Shown here: piece after piece, positions 23,474 to 34,200 of the stretch | Position numbering within the stretch: position 1 is the first letter of the stretch | How the letters are laid out: every line of letters starts with the position of its first letter | Assembly: GCF_023053635.1 (NCBI RefSeq) | Contig: NC_086183.1 | Span: forward strand, 31,353,501-31,417,500 | Reading direction: 5' to 3' | DNA from: Elgaria multicarinata webbii | Lineage: Eukaryota > Chordata > Lepidosauria > Squamata > Anguidae | DNA length: 64,000 nucleotides | The notes under the pieces: generated by a model | What the model was told of the DNA's origin: nothing | The model's input: the letters and a program-made list of their open reading frames with translations, nothing else | The model's database searches: none | Program-made: the position numbers and the translations under genes

Positions 23474-24341
23474 CGAATACTGGAGGTAGCACCACTATCA
23501 GGGCTAGTAGCCATGGATAGCCTTCGCCTCCAGGAATTTATCCAACCCCCTTTTGAAGCCATCCAAATTGGTGGCTATCACCACCATTGTATGGACGAGA
23601 GCGAAAGGTAAGTAAACAAGTATGTGGCAACGGTGAAAAGAAAGAACAACTCCAAGGGACTCTTGGAATTGGGCCCGTGGTGGGGTGTGGGCCCTCAACA
23701 GGTGCGCCACCACACCTACCCTCGGTGCCGAATCTGAATAGAGGCAACGCCACGAAACGTACGTTCCCTCGAAACCCCTGTCTGGTAGCTAATTTTTGGA
23801 TCGCAGCCCTGTTTACATTGGCCTGAACGCCGCCGTGCCCTCCTAGCTCAGAGGGAGGGCAAATCCGAAGCATTGCGGAGGGGCAGAGGAACAGGAATGG
23901 ATACTCCAGCATGGTGAGCCCAATGTGTTTGGTGGAAGAGGGCTGGCAAGAGTCTGTGAGCCCCCTCGGCTGTCAACTGAGCTTCCAGAGAGCTTTCACC
24001 TCTCCCCACGCACCCTGTAGGTGTGTGTGTGTACCAGGCTCTTTCTACAACCCCACTCTGCAATTAGCTTTTACCAGGGGGTGGGAAAAGCCTGCCGCCA
24101 CATTCCATCACCTGCAGTGCTATTCACCCTCTGGGACTGATAACTGGGGAGGCTGATGGGACCCACTTGCGGGACAAAGACTATCCAGGCAGGGACTGTC
24201 AGTTGTAGCTCCCCCTCTTCTTTAAAACTGCTTGCTCTCCCATCAAGAGTTTCATATATATATTTAAAGCAGCTGTGAAGACCAAGAAATGCTAAATCAG
24301 CCTCCAGGGTTTTTTGACTACAACCCTCGTAATTTATTATT

Positions 24342-24715
24342 TATTTATTGCATTTCTATACCGCTCAATAGCTGAAGCTCCCTGGGCGGTTCACAACAAT
24401 TAAAACCATTCAGAGTATAAAACAAACAGTTTAAAAACGTGATATAAAACACAATATAAAGGCACAACCAGGATAAAAACAGAAGCAATGCAAAATTACA
24501 AATTTAAAACACCAAGTTAAAATTTATTTATAGGCTGTTAAAATGCTGGGAGAATAAAAAGGTCTTCACCTGGCGTCTAAAAGCATATAATGTAGGTGCC
24601 AAGTGAACCTCCTTAGGGAGCTCATTCCACAGCCGGGGTGCCACAGCAGAGAAGGCCCTGCTCCTGGTAGCCACCTGCCTCACTTCCTTTGGCAGGGGCT
24701 CACGGAGGTAATCCC
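24342..24715 (-). mobile_element. L2 LINE 3' fragment
   Basis: Encodes [36 protein letters not shown] and the CCGC(T/C)CAATA tail. A plus-strand L2 tail sits at 24770-24838. Confidence 0.87.
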
Positions 24716-25276
24716 CAGCTTGTATGACATTACTTTTCTTCTGCCTAAATATGCACAGGATTACACCTGTAATGTTTTCGAAACTGCACAGAGAGCTTTG
24801 GCTATTGGGCGGTATAGGGATGTCATAACTTAATAAAACTAAGAAACAAAAAGGTACCCTTCGCCATGAGAAGAAAGGGCTGCCATTAAATATGTTTGTT
24901 TCCATTCTCTGTGGACAAAAAGTGACTCAAAAAAAGCATGCCGGAATTCCTTTGTCCTCTCCAGCCTCACTGATGAAAACGGGCACTCAGAGTTCTCGGG
25001 TCAGGTGTTCCAGAGGTGGGTGGGTCCAAAATAGAAAAACATACCAGCATCTTTTAGCTTAAAGCTCTTACTGCTACTTACTAAGGCTTAGGAGAGGCAT
25101 TTCAGCCCTTTAGAATGGAGGAAAAACTGCACAGGAGCCAGGAGACCTCCAATCAGCAATGGTTGAGGGGAGGGGGGGGGAAATGACTAGGGGCATTTGA
25201 AGGGTGAGAGGCTGGATTGATACCCCACGATGTGACCCCTGGGTCCAGTCCTGATTCCAGGTTTTTGAGGGTGCTC

Positions 25277-25440
25277 GAGTGGGAGCTTCTCTGCATGAGC
25301 GATTACATGCTTATGATTGGCCACACCCAAAAGCTTGTGGGTCCTTTACATGATGCTGTCAACCTCCAGGACATCTCCCGTGCCTTCCCCCGGTAATCTC
25401 ACTTTTAAAAAGATCAGAGAGAATGCACTTTTAAAAATTA
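25277..25440. mobile_element. Partial copy of the 45264-45604 MITE family
   Basis: Begins GGGAGCTTCTCTGCATGAGC; contains GTGGGTCCTTTACATGATGC, matching the complement of 45480-45550. Confidence 0.5.
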
Positions 25441-25457
25441 TCGCAGGATATCACGGG

Positions 25458-25472
25458 CCACTAGATGGCACC
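25458..25472 (+). promoter_or_regulatory. CTCF-like motif
   Basis: CCACTAGATGGCACC matches the CTCF core consensus. It lies downstream of RINL, close to a repeat of the 45264-45604 family, so it may have been carried in by a mobile element. Confidence 0.4.
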
Positions 25473-26194
25473 ATTTCACTTAACTTCATGGAGCATCGCC
25501 AAGGGGGGGAAGTTTTCAATTACAAATCATGCGGTCGCCATCTAAAGGAGCCACAGTTAGTGTGGGAAGACCCCAGAAGAAGAAGAAATGGTGACCGTGC
25601 ATCCCCCCTCCTTAATGTGGAGACGTTACAAAACACCCTCAATAGGCCCCCTTCTGTCACTTCTCACCATTACTCTCAACAGGTGGTCTTGCTCCTCCTT
25701 GTCTTTCTCATCATGGCTACCACTTGCTTGCTCCAGTTGGCCAGGGGCATCTGTTCTTCCTCTTTTTTGCCAGCATCGTTGCCTGGGCCAGAGCAAGAGG
25801 CTGGTGAACAAGCAGGATGCAAGGATGAAGAGGAGCAGCAAGTCCTGATAACAATTCTCAGTGGGCCCCTCTGCTGGGGTATGGGACCTCAACAAATGCC
25901 CAACCAGGCCAACCCTGCCTGGTTTGGAGGTTCTGAATCCCTGAACTAAAGCCTTTATTGATTTATCCACTACCTGGGGCAGCACCTGGATGGCTGCTTT
26001 GAAAATGGAGGCAGGGATGAAGGGCCAAGGTCCCAAACTCTCCCCCCCCCACCACCACCAAGTTGCCAGCCCACAAGTCCTGAGTCCACAGAGATGGCAT
26101 TTATTCTACAGCCCTCTTTTGCCCCTTGACTGGTCGGATTTAGCCCAAGGGCCGTTGGCTGCCGCCTTCCATTGAACAACCTGTTTCATGCCTG

Positions 26195-26280
26195 CAGCCT
26201 GAATTTTTATGAACCGCCCAGAGAGCTTCGGCTATTGGGCGGTATAAAAATGAAATAAATAAATAAATAAAAATAAATTA
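26195..26280 (+). mobile_element. L2 tail
   Basis: GAACCGCCCAGAGAGCTTCG then GGGCGGTATAAAAATG and (AAAT)n. Confidence 0.85.
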
Positions 26281-27079
26281 ACTCCAATTTGCAATGCGAA
26301 GATGAAAACACACCCACCCCACGTGCACCCCACCACCCTGCCTCTGCAAGCTGTTTCCAATCCCCCACTTAGTGCAACGGTAGCCTTTCCCCCTTGGCAG
26401 GGAGTTTCTGGGATTTGGGTGGGTGGGTGGAGAGAGCAGAGGCAGGATTGGAACCCCTCCCCTCCCCGGGGGCAATCTTACACCTGTTTGTGGTTATTTG
26501 GGCGAAACACGAAAGGAAGACCTGGGGGGAAACTGTTGCGACACTGGGGCGTTGGTTTGAGGAACGCTCCGCCACAGGCCTGCCTGTACAGGAATCTGCT
26601 GGCGAGGACAACAGCGAACGCTGAGAAATGGTTGCTTAGAAGGCGACCGGGGGGGGGGGGGGAGGGGGGAGAGAGAGAGAGAGAGGAAGACAAACTTCTC
26701 CCCCTGCCCTGGCTCAGGGGAACACACCTGTGCAGGTTATGAGATGAGGAAGAATCTGAACTCATGACCTCTCCTTTTGAAAAGGCAGGTGCGGATTCGG
26801 TTCTAAGGGGGAATCTTGGCACCCGGCCCTCCCTGTCTGGTACACCAGGACACACCAAGCCAGGAACAATCGTTCACCTGTTGCAGCGTGTGTGGCTCGT
26901 ATGTTTGGGTTTACCCATCTTTCAGCCCCCCCAAAACACCACCCAGTAATCCCAGCAAACGATCATCAGTGAACTATCCCAGTCTGCATTTGGCCAAAAT
27001 TTGCAGCAACGCAGCAACGCTTTTAATGTTAAATGAGCCCCCTCTCCTTGAGTTCCACTTCTTCAACATAAGCCAGTTA

Positions 27080-27310
27080 GAGTATTAGACAGGGGCTCAG
27101 GTGATCCGGGTTTCAGTCCCCACTCGGCCATGGGCACCCATTGGGTGAGTTTGGGCCAGTCACTGACTTTCAGCCTAACCTACCTCATAGGATTGTTGTG
27201 AGGATAAAGTGGCAAGGAGGAGGATTTTGTAAGTTGCCTTGGGCTCCTTGTAAGCAGAAAATTATTGCAAGGGATCATTATTATAATGGAATAATAATAA
27301 TAATATCTTG
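27080..27310 (+). mobile_element. MIR-like SINE
   Basis: GGGTTTCAGTCCCCACTCGG, CTCATAGGATTGTTGTGAGG, AATAAT tail. Confidence 0.7.
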
Positions 27311-27564
27311 ACCAGTCAAACATCACTGTAAGTTAGGGATCAGCAATAGGGAGAAACCTGGGTCAGAGCTGCCCCTCCCCACCCGAAAAACAAGGCCTGC
27401 ACCACACCCAATTCTAGCCCAGCATCACAAAGTGTAGGGAAATAGACACCTGATGGCCAGTCTTGCGGGAAAGGAAAGGGTTAAGGCTCTTGGCTCACAC
27501 ACACACACACACATCCAGAGTGCCCCTCCAGGAAAACTACTTGCTGACCAGAGCTGTAAACTCA

Positions 27565-27850
27565 TAGAATCATAGAATAGCAGAGCTGGAAGGGGCCTAC
27601 AAGGCCATCGAGTCCAACCCCCTGCTCAATGCAGGAATCCACCCTAAAGCATCCCCGACAGATGGTTGTCTAGCTGCCTCTTGAATGACTCCAGTGTGGG
27701 AGAGCCCACCACCTCCCTAGGGAACTGATTCCATTGTCGTACTGCTCTAACAGTCAGGAAGTTTTTCCTGAGGTCCAGCTGGAATCTGGCTTCCTTTAAC
27801 TTGAGCCCGTTATTCCGTGTCCTGCACTCTGGGAGGATCGAGAAGGATTA
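27565..27850 (-). mobile_element. CR1 3' fragment
   Basis: CATAGAATCATAGAATAGCAG then GGCCATCGAGTCCAACCCCC and the complement of the CR1 C-terminus. Confidence 0.9.
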
Positions 27851-27995
27851 GAACCTGTGAATGGATTGGATTGGATTAGAACCTTGGATTAGAACCTGTG
27901 TCCTTTAGACAGTAGCTAGTCTTAGCACGTTAATTTAGCCAGACCGGGGTGGTTGGGTGGGATTTAGCTTTCTGAGCTCCTGTAATGCAGGATAG

Positions 27996-28012
27996 ACACT
28001 GCTCTCTGGTGG
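27996..28012 (-). promoter_or_regulatory. CTCF-like motif, opposite orientation
   Basis: On the minus strand CCACCAGAGAGCAGTGT. One core position differs from the ideal. It faces the site at 25458. Confidence 0.3.
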
Positions 28013-28754
28013 ATGGATGTGGGGTTTTCCAATGAGTTGCATAGATTTTTTAAAAAATGGACAGGTGGTTTAAGGCACGGGTGAGCAAGGTGTGCTCTAC
28101 AGGCTGCCTGTGGCCCTTCTGTCTATTTTTGCAACCCTGGCTATGCCGCCTTCCAGCCACCCCCAAAAGCACGCTGCCAGCAAAAATCGCAGTGGTCAAG
28201 TTTCACCCCAGTTCAAGTCATGCAGTGTGTTACTGGAAGTCTTCAAACTGACCATCGAAAGAGCAGCGGGTTGATAAAATGCGGGAGACTATTAGCTCCA
28301 TCAGCCAAGTGTTCCGTTGCACGCTGGTTGCTGGACACACTCACGGATTTTCGCAGGTTCCTCTCACAATGTTGTGCACCTCCGCCCCCCCCCCTTAGCC
28401 TTTTTCCACGTGACAAAAAAACCCCACCCCAGTAAGTCCAACTCATTTTTAAAGACGGAAGTTGCCGCTCTCTCCTGCTGTGTGCAGGAGAAGCAGCGGG
28501 ATCAAAACGGCCCACTTGCTTAAAACGTTGCTTACTTCCTTTTTTAAAAGAAGAAGTAATGAGGGACATTATTGGAGGAGGAGGAAGAGACTAACTCTCA
28601 CCTGCTCCTCTGTTCTCTGCCCTCCCATTATGGTCTTATGCATCACATGGAGATTGCGAGCGATGCAGTTGCAGCAGAGGGGTGTGTGTGTGTGTGTGTG
28701 TGTGTTAGGATTCCTGTCCTCTGCATGCAAGCGCCATATTTAACAGGCTTGGCC

Positions 28755-28893
28755 AACTTTCCCCAACCTGGTGCCCTCTGGATGTGTTTGACTGCAGCTC
28801 CCATAATCCCAAACCTACATGGCTATGGAATTAGAAAGGGCATTGCAGTCCAACAGACCTGGGAGGGTGCCCAGTTGCAGAAGGCTGGTCTAG
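28755..28893. mobile_element. Worn fold-back of the AACCTGGTGCCCTC family
   Basis: CCCAACCTGGTGCCCTCTGG to the complement near 28880 with many mismatches. Confidence 0.6.
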
Positions 28894-28899
28894 GAGATT

Positions 28900-30000
28900 T
28901 CTGCTCTGAGGCGACAATCAACACCAACAATTCCAAATGATTCAAATTTCAGAGTGAAATGACAGACCCCAAAGTCCTCTTCTGAAAGCTCGAACATAGG
29001 AACCCTGGAGTTCGGGGGCAGAGTTTTAAGGAAAGGTTTTAAACACTACCAGTAGCAAGGGAAGAGATGAGGAGTACAGCATGGTCAGGGCATGCAGCAA
29101 GCCACTGGTTTGGTGACGCTTCCTCCCTGCCTGGCCTGCAGCAGTGTGATAAAGGGGTTAACCAAGAACTGGGGATTTTTGCATCCCTCATGTTTGCTAA
29201 AGAACCACAAATTGCTCAACCCACAATTCCTGCTGAGTTATATCCCCCTTTGGGGGGTGGGGGGCAGGGATACCAGGAAAAGCAAGGTGACAGAGTGAAA
29301 TTATATTGAAGTATATTTCAATATATCAGTATCAGTTTTACAAAACTTATTTGGTGGCTGCAATTGAGCGGCAGGAGCAGGGCCGGGGGAGTGACGGCAG
29401 GTGCAGCCGGACTTCAGTTTTCTGGGTTTGTGCAATTTCAAACGCGGTGACGGGCTTCGCTGTGAACCCTTTCAAGGCTAGAAACTTGCTCAGAAGAAGA
29501 GGGAGGTTCTCAAGAGATGCTGAAATTGCAACAGATAGGAGACGCTGCACTGGTCCCGCAAGGTCGCAGACACAAGGGATAACCATGGAGCTGAGTAAGA
29601 GAGAGGGGAGGAGGATCATGTGTGAAGAGAAGGAGGGCCAAACAGCTTGGAATAGAGGGGGCAAATGCCAGCCTTGGGTTCTTGAAGGGTTTCAGCCGGC
29701 CCTACCAGGGGCCTGACCTTTGCCAGATCATGCCATGGGTCGACATCAGGCCTGTTCTGAGAGATGTCCAGCTGACCACAGTGGGAGATGCAATTCCGGA
29801 TTCAAATGGACCTTGGCTGTGATCTAGCAAGACAATTCACAGGTTCTGAAGCAAGGGCTTCAATTAGTTAGGATTCAGCCCTTAAGAGACCCTGAGTAGG
29901 CACTCATTCATAGAGAGAGCCGCCCTATACAAGCCAGGTCAGACTCTTTGAGTGCCCAGTGATGGCAGCTCTAGGGATCCAGGCACAGGTAGGGCTTTCG
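28900..30000. other. Unassigned sequence downstream of RINL
   Basis: No exon seen. A 136-codon frame at 29306-29716 shows no family resemblance. Confidence 0.5.
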
Positions 30001-30080
30001 CATCCCCTAAACTGGAGATTCCAAGGATTGGGACCTGGGGCCTTCTAAATGCAAAGCATCCGCTCTGGCACTGAGCTACG

Positions 30081-30138
30081 GCTTCCTTCCTTCCTTCCTT
30101 CCTTCCTTCCTTCCTTCCTTCCTTCCTTCCTTCCTTCC
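30081..30138. repeat. (TTCC)n microsatellite
   Basis: About 14 units, 25 bases left of the candidate RINL poly(A) signal. Confidence 0.95.
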
Positions 30139-30161
30139 CAATGTTCAACCTAGAAAGCAGC

Positions 30162-30167
30162 TTTATT
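30162..30167 (-). terminator. Candidate polyadenylation signal of RINL
   Basis: On the minus strand this is AATAAA, about 690 bases past the RINL stop. It is the nearest canonical hexamer I saw that is not inside a LINE. A 3' UTR ending here would contain the CR1 fragment at 30420-30780. Weakly supported. Confidence 0.25.
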
Positions 30168-30419
30168 TCCACATTGGTGAGCCTCAGAAAGAAAAAAAAG
30201 GGCACTCCGCTCAACCTGGGCTGCTTGGCTTTGGTCTAAGTGACAGAGAGAATTCTTGGGAGGGGAAACCCAGGTGGGCCAAACGTCGCACACTTCTTGC
30301 TCCCTTACAGCTTTCAGATGAAGGAGACGGAGGACCATTCTGCTACCTTCACGGCGGACTGAGACCTTAATAGAAGAATACAAGAGTCTCGCTAAATCAG
30401 ACAAAAGACCTACGATCTA

Positions 30420-30780
30420 TTTCTCAATTCTGTTCACACAGAGGCCAACCAGCTGCCTCTAGGAAGCCCACAGGTAGGACACCAGTGCAACCGCACTCTC
30501 CAACGCATGCTCTCCAGCAACTAGAGTACATAGGCATCCTGCCTCTGATACAGGAGGTATTATATATAGCTACCAGGGCTAGTAGCCACTGATAGCCTCA
30601 GCCTCCATGAATCTGTCTAACTCCCTTTTAAAGCCATCCAGGTTGGTGGCCATCATTACCTCTTGTGGTGGTAAATTTAATAGTATAACTCTGTGCTGTG
30701 TGAAGAAGGACTTCCTTTTCTCTAGCCTGAATCTCCCACCAATCAGCTTCAAGGTTTTTTCCTAAAATTTCTGCCAAACC
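30420..30780 (-). mobile_element. Worn CR1 3' fragment, possibly in the RINL 3' UTR
   Basis: CTGTTCACACAGAGGCCAAC, GATACAGGAGGTATTATATA, GAAGAAGGACTTCCTTTTCT; complement of the GATGTTCTT-type CR1. Confidence 0.75.
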
Positions 30781-30849
30781 AGAAGCCCACCATCTCGAGC
30801 AACCCTCAAGACAATGAATAGAAGTTTCTGGAAAGTTCTGAGACTGTAT

Positions 30850-31215
30850 TCAATCTGCCGCCAATTTCCCCGTATGCTCACTTCCCGGGGGTTCTTGGGT
30901 CTCAGTCTTGCTGTTGGGGTTCAGAAGAGGAGGGGGGCTGGCGGCAGGCAGAACTCCATCTTTGGGCTTGTAAACGAAACTCACGGGGGCCCCTTGAGAT
31001 TGGAGGCTATCCGAACGGAGCTTCTGAGGGTGGCTGTCCCCAGCCAAGATTTGGGAGGAGTCACCCGACACCAAGAAAAGGCCGTAGGCCTCCTGGTCGG
31101 AGATGCTGTACTTCTCAGCGCACACTGCGCACACCGATGCTGTTGTCATGTCCGTGGGAACGAAGATGGTTTTCTGGTTGCTGAAAGGTTCGAGGAAGGA
31201 GACATAGAGGATGTT
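30850..31215 (-). CDS. RINL: RINL coding exon 11 (Ras-association-like domain, stop)
   Basis: 366 bp including the stop at 30850; acceptor TTTCCTCAG, phase 0. It begins [20 protein letters not shown], then [20 protein letters not shown] and SFVYKPKDG. This aligns with the RA domain of RIN2 (LLVRPYITTEDVCQLCAEKF, DPEEYSLFLF, FHFVYK). The tail (residues 791-822) is proline-rich and probably unstructured. This exon argues that this RINL keeps an RA-like module. Confidence 0.93.
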   Translation of the reverse strand, partial: NILYVSFLEPFSNQKTIFVPTDMTTASVCAVCAEKYSISDQEAYGLFLVSGDSSQILAGDSHPQKLRSDSLQSQGAPVSFVYKPKDGVLPAASPPPLLNPNSKTETQEPPGSEHTGKLAAD

Positions 31216-34200
31216 CTGAGGAAAGGGAAAGCAGGCAGTTACTCCCGTGGCAAATAGTGGGTTTGGACCAACCACAAGGCCATTTAAGTGGGTGCCGAGG
31301 TACCTGGATCAGAACCATGGCTAAACAATAGGTTGGACAAGAGGGGAGTAAAAAAAAATAGCAACAGTTTCTTGATTTATAATGTTTTTACCACTATAAA
31401 GGTGGCCATTTTGATTTTCTGTCTCCATTCTGGATTTGAATGTTGCCCCAGACGTGAGGAACATACGAATTATAATCTTCTGATCTCATGTCCTGACATT
31501 GCTCGCAAAAGGGCAACTGTGCATCTATCTAAACCAGCTGTCCCCAACCTAGTGCTCCACCAGACATGTTGGAATTCAACTCCCACCAGCCTCAGTTAGC
31601 ATGGTCAGGAATGCTGGGAGTTGGAGTCCAAAACATCTAGAGGGCACCAGGTTGAGGAAGGCTTACATAAGCCATGGTTAAGCATTACCTCTGAACAGGG
31701 CTTAAGCTACTGGACACCACACTCTGGCCCAGAGTGGGAATACGAACCAGGAAACCTGACTCCCAGAATCCTTTGCCCTCTCTGTTTTCTAGGGTCGTAT
31801 GAAAAGGAGGACAGGGCTCCTGTATCTTTAACAGCTGCATTACAAAGGGGATTTCAGCAGGTATCTTTTGTATATATGCAGAACCTGGTAAAATTGCCTC
31901 CATCACAACAGTTAAAGCTGCAGGAGCCCTGCCCTCTTTTGTATCTGGTCCTGTAGGTTTAACTGAGGGAATTTCACCAGGTGCTGCACGCATACAAAGG
32001 ACACCTGCTGAAATTCCCTTTTCTGTACAACTGTTAAAGACACAAGAGCCCTGTCCTCCTTTCCGTAGGGTCACCCTACTGTTTTCTACCCCCATAACCA
32101 TGGCTCTCTTTTCATTGATTCCAGCCTTTACCTGTGAATTACGCCGGTTACCCTGGTGGTGATGGTGGTGGTGGATAGTACGGCGGCGATGCCATTGGTG
32201 GATGGAGCGCTGGGCCTCAATACTGATTTGCCGCGTCACCATGGCAGCCGGCTGGAAGTTCACGATGTGGTAGAGGGCCCCAAACCAGGTTGTGAGGTAA
32301 TAACCACCTTTGGCATAAGAAGAAAGGAATGGGTGAGTGGGTGCTGGTAGTCGGGGTAGGAATACAAACGTCAGAGTAGAGAACACTCTGCATATTGTCA
32401 GATACCAGTCTTTCAGAAGACTGAGGCCCATACAAAAGTTTGAGTTTAATCCAGTGGAGGCTGGTGGCTCCAATGTCAGTGGGGCAGTGAATCCACTCGG
32501 GGTTTCAGTCAGAACTTTAAAGGAGCTGTTGAAGGTGCTTCCTTTAGAGTTCAGACTAGTTCTGACTGAAACTCGGAGCGGATTTACTATCCCACTGAAA
32601 TCGGAGTCACCACCCTCCACTGAGTTATTATAAAGCAAAGTTTTGACCACCCTTGTTAGACCTGTGCTCTCCTACCCATCAGAGCGGTCCCTTCCTTTAA
32701 CCAGTGTTTTTTTAAGCAGAAGTCAAACATGGATCCCATATCTGCTGACAAAGGTATAAGCAATGCACTTCAGTGCGGTTCAATTAACGCCAATGCTTAC
32801 AGTACAGAAGTAAAGCGAACTATTAAAATAAGCTGCTTTATTTTATATATTTTTGGGGTGAAGTTTTAGTTTTACCTGCTTTGCGCCCCTCTCTACCTTG
32901 TACCCAGTGGCGTAGCATGGGTTGCCAGCGCTCAGGGCAAGGCAAGTATTGCGCCTCTAATCCGTGGACCTTCAGCACTCCCTGAGTCCCTTCCACCAGT
33001 CCAGTATTGAACCCAACACCACCCCCACCCCCCAAAGCACATGTATTATATTTTAAGAAAATACTGATCTATTTAAAGTAAAATTAATTTAATACTAGTA
33101 TACCGGTACTTACATTTATTTAAAATCGCCTGGTTTAAATATGTGCAAATTTTTCAATAACAGTATTGAAATCTACATTGAAATCTCTCTCAATTGACAG
33201 TATTGCTAGGTTACTCAGTCTTTCTTGGGTCATTGTAGATCTCTGACACGTTTTGATTAATTTAAGTTTTGAGAAACGTCTTTCACAACTGGCAGTTGAA
33301 ACAGTGATAGTTGGAAAGATTCTTAATGTCACAAAACAAAGTTTGTCAAACTCTCTTGCAGCTTCTTCTTGGCTTTCCCAAAAGAACTTTTCCCTTTGGC
33401 CTTCTGAAAAAGCATGCAAGGAAAGCAATATGCAGCACAGTTTACAGGAGAAAACACCAACCATGTCCTTAACATAGTCTCACCATTGTCCAAATTATTG
33501 TAGAACCAATCCTTAGAAAATGACCTGCCATCGCTGTCTTTTGGAAACAATGCATCCTTATTCTGCAATTCCACTGTCCCTCTCTTGACAAGCTCAGTTT
33601 TCAAATTTTATTTATTTATTTATTTATTACATTTCTATACCGCCCAATAGCCAGAGCTCTCTGGGAGGTTCACAAAAATTAAAAACATTCAAAGTATAAA
33701 ACCATAATATAAAAGCTCAACCAGATCAAAACAGCAGCAATGCAAAATTACAAATTTAAAACACCCAAGTTAACATTTATTTATAGACTGTTAAAATGCT
33801 GGGAGAATAAAAAGGTCTTCACCTGGCGTCTAAAAGCATGTAATGTAGGTGCCAAGCGAACCTCCTTAGGGAGCTCATTCCACAGCCGGGGTGCCACAGC
33901 AGAGAAGGCCCTGCTCCTGGTAGCCACCTGCCTCACTTCCTTTGGCAGGGGCTCGCGGAGAAGGACCCCTGAGGATGACCTCAGGGTCCGGGCAGGTACA
34001 TACGGGAGGAGGCGTTCCTTCACATAGCCTGGCCCCAAGCCGTTTAGGGCTTTAAATGTTAATACCAGCACTTTGAAACGGGCCCGGACCTGGACTGGCA
34101 GCCAACGAAGCTGGAAAAGGACTGGCGTGATGTGGTTATTATCCACAGTTTCTGACCAATAGCCAATATCAGTGAAAACTTGTAGGTCAATACTCTCTGG

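Larger units (their letters stand above)
22808..23595 (-). mobile_element. CR1 3' fragment split by a DNA element
   Basis: CATAAGAACATCAGAAGTGC at 22808 and TGCCTCGAATACTGGAGGTA at 23470 are consecutive parts of one CR1 3' end; the insert is 22977-23473. Confidence 0.8.
24840..26190. other. Unassigned intergenic sequence
   Basis: Contains the partial MITE at 25277 and the CTCF-like motif. A 210-codon open frame (25317-25949) has no recognisable domain and overlaps repeat sequence. Confidence 0.5.

Noticed and set aside
25317-25949. 210-codon plus-strand frame as a gene
   Set aside because: No domain, low-complexity composition, and it overlaps MITE sequence.
1-30000. HNRNPL or other host exons downstream of RINL
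   Set aside because: I looked for RRM motifs and hnRNP L segments in the translations and found none.
31685-32650. A 321-codon minus-strand open frame as one gene
   Set aside because: It is RINL exon 10 plus flanking intron and two MITEs. Only 32307-32132 fits the RIN family and the splice sites.
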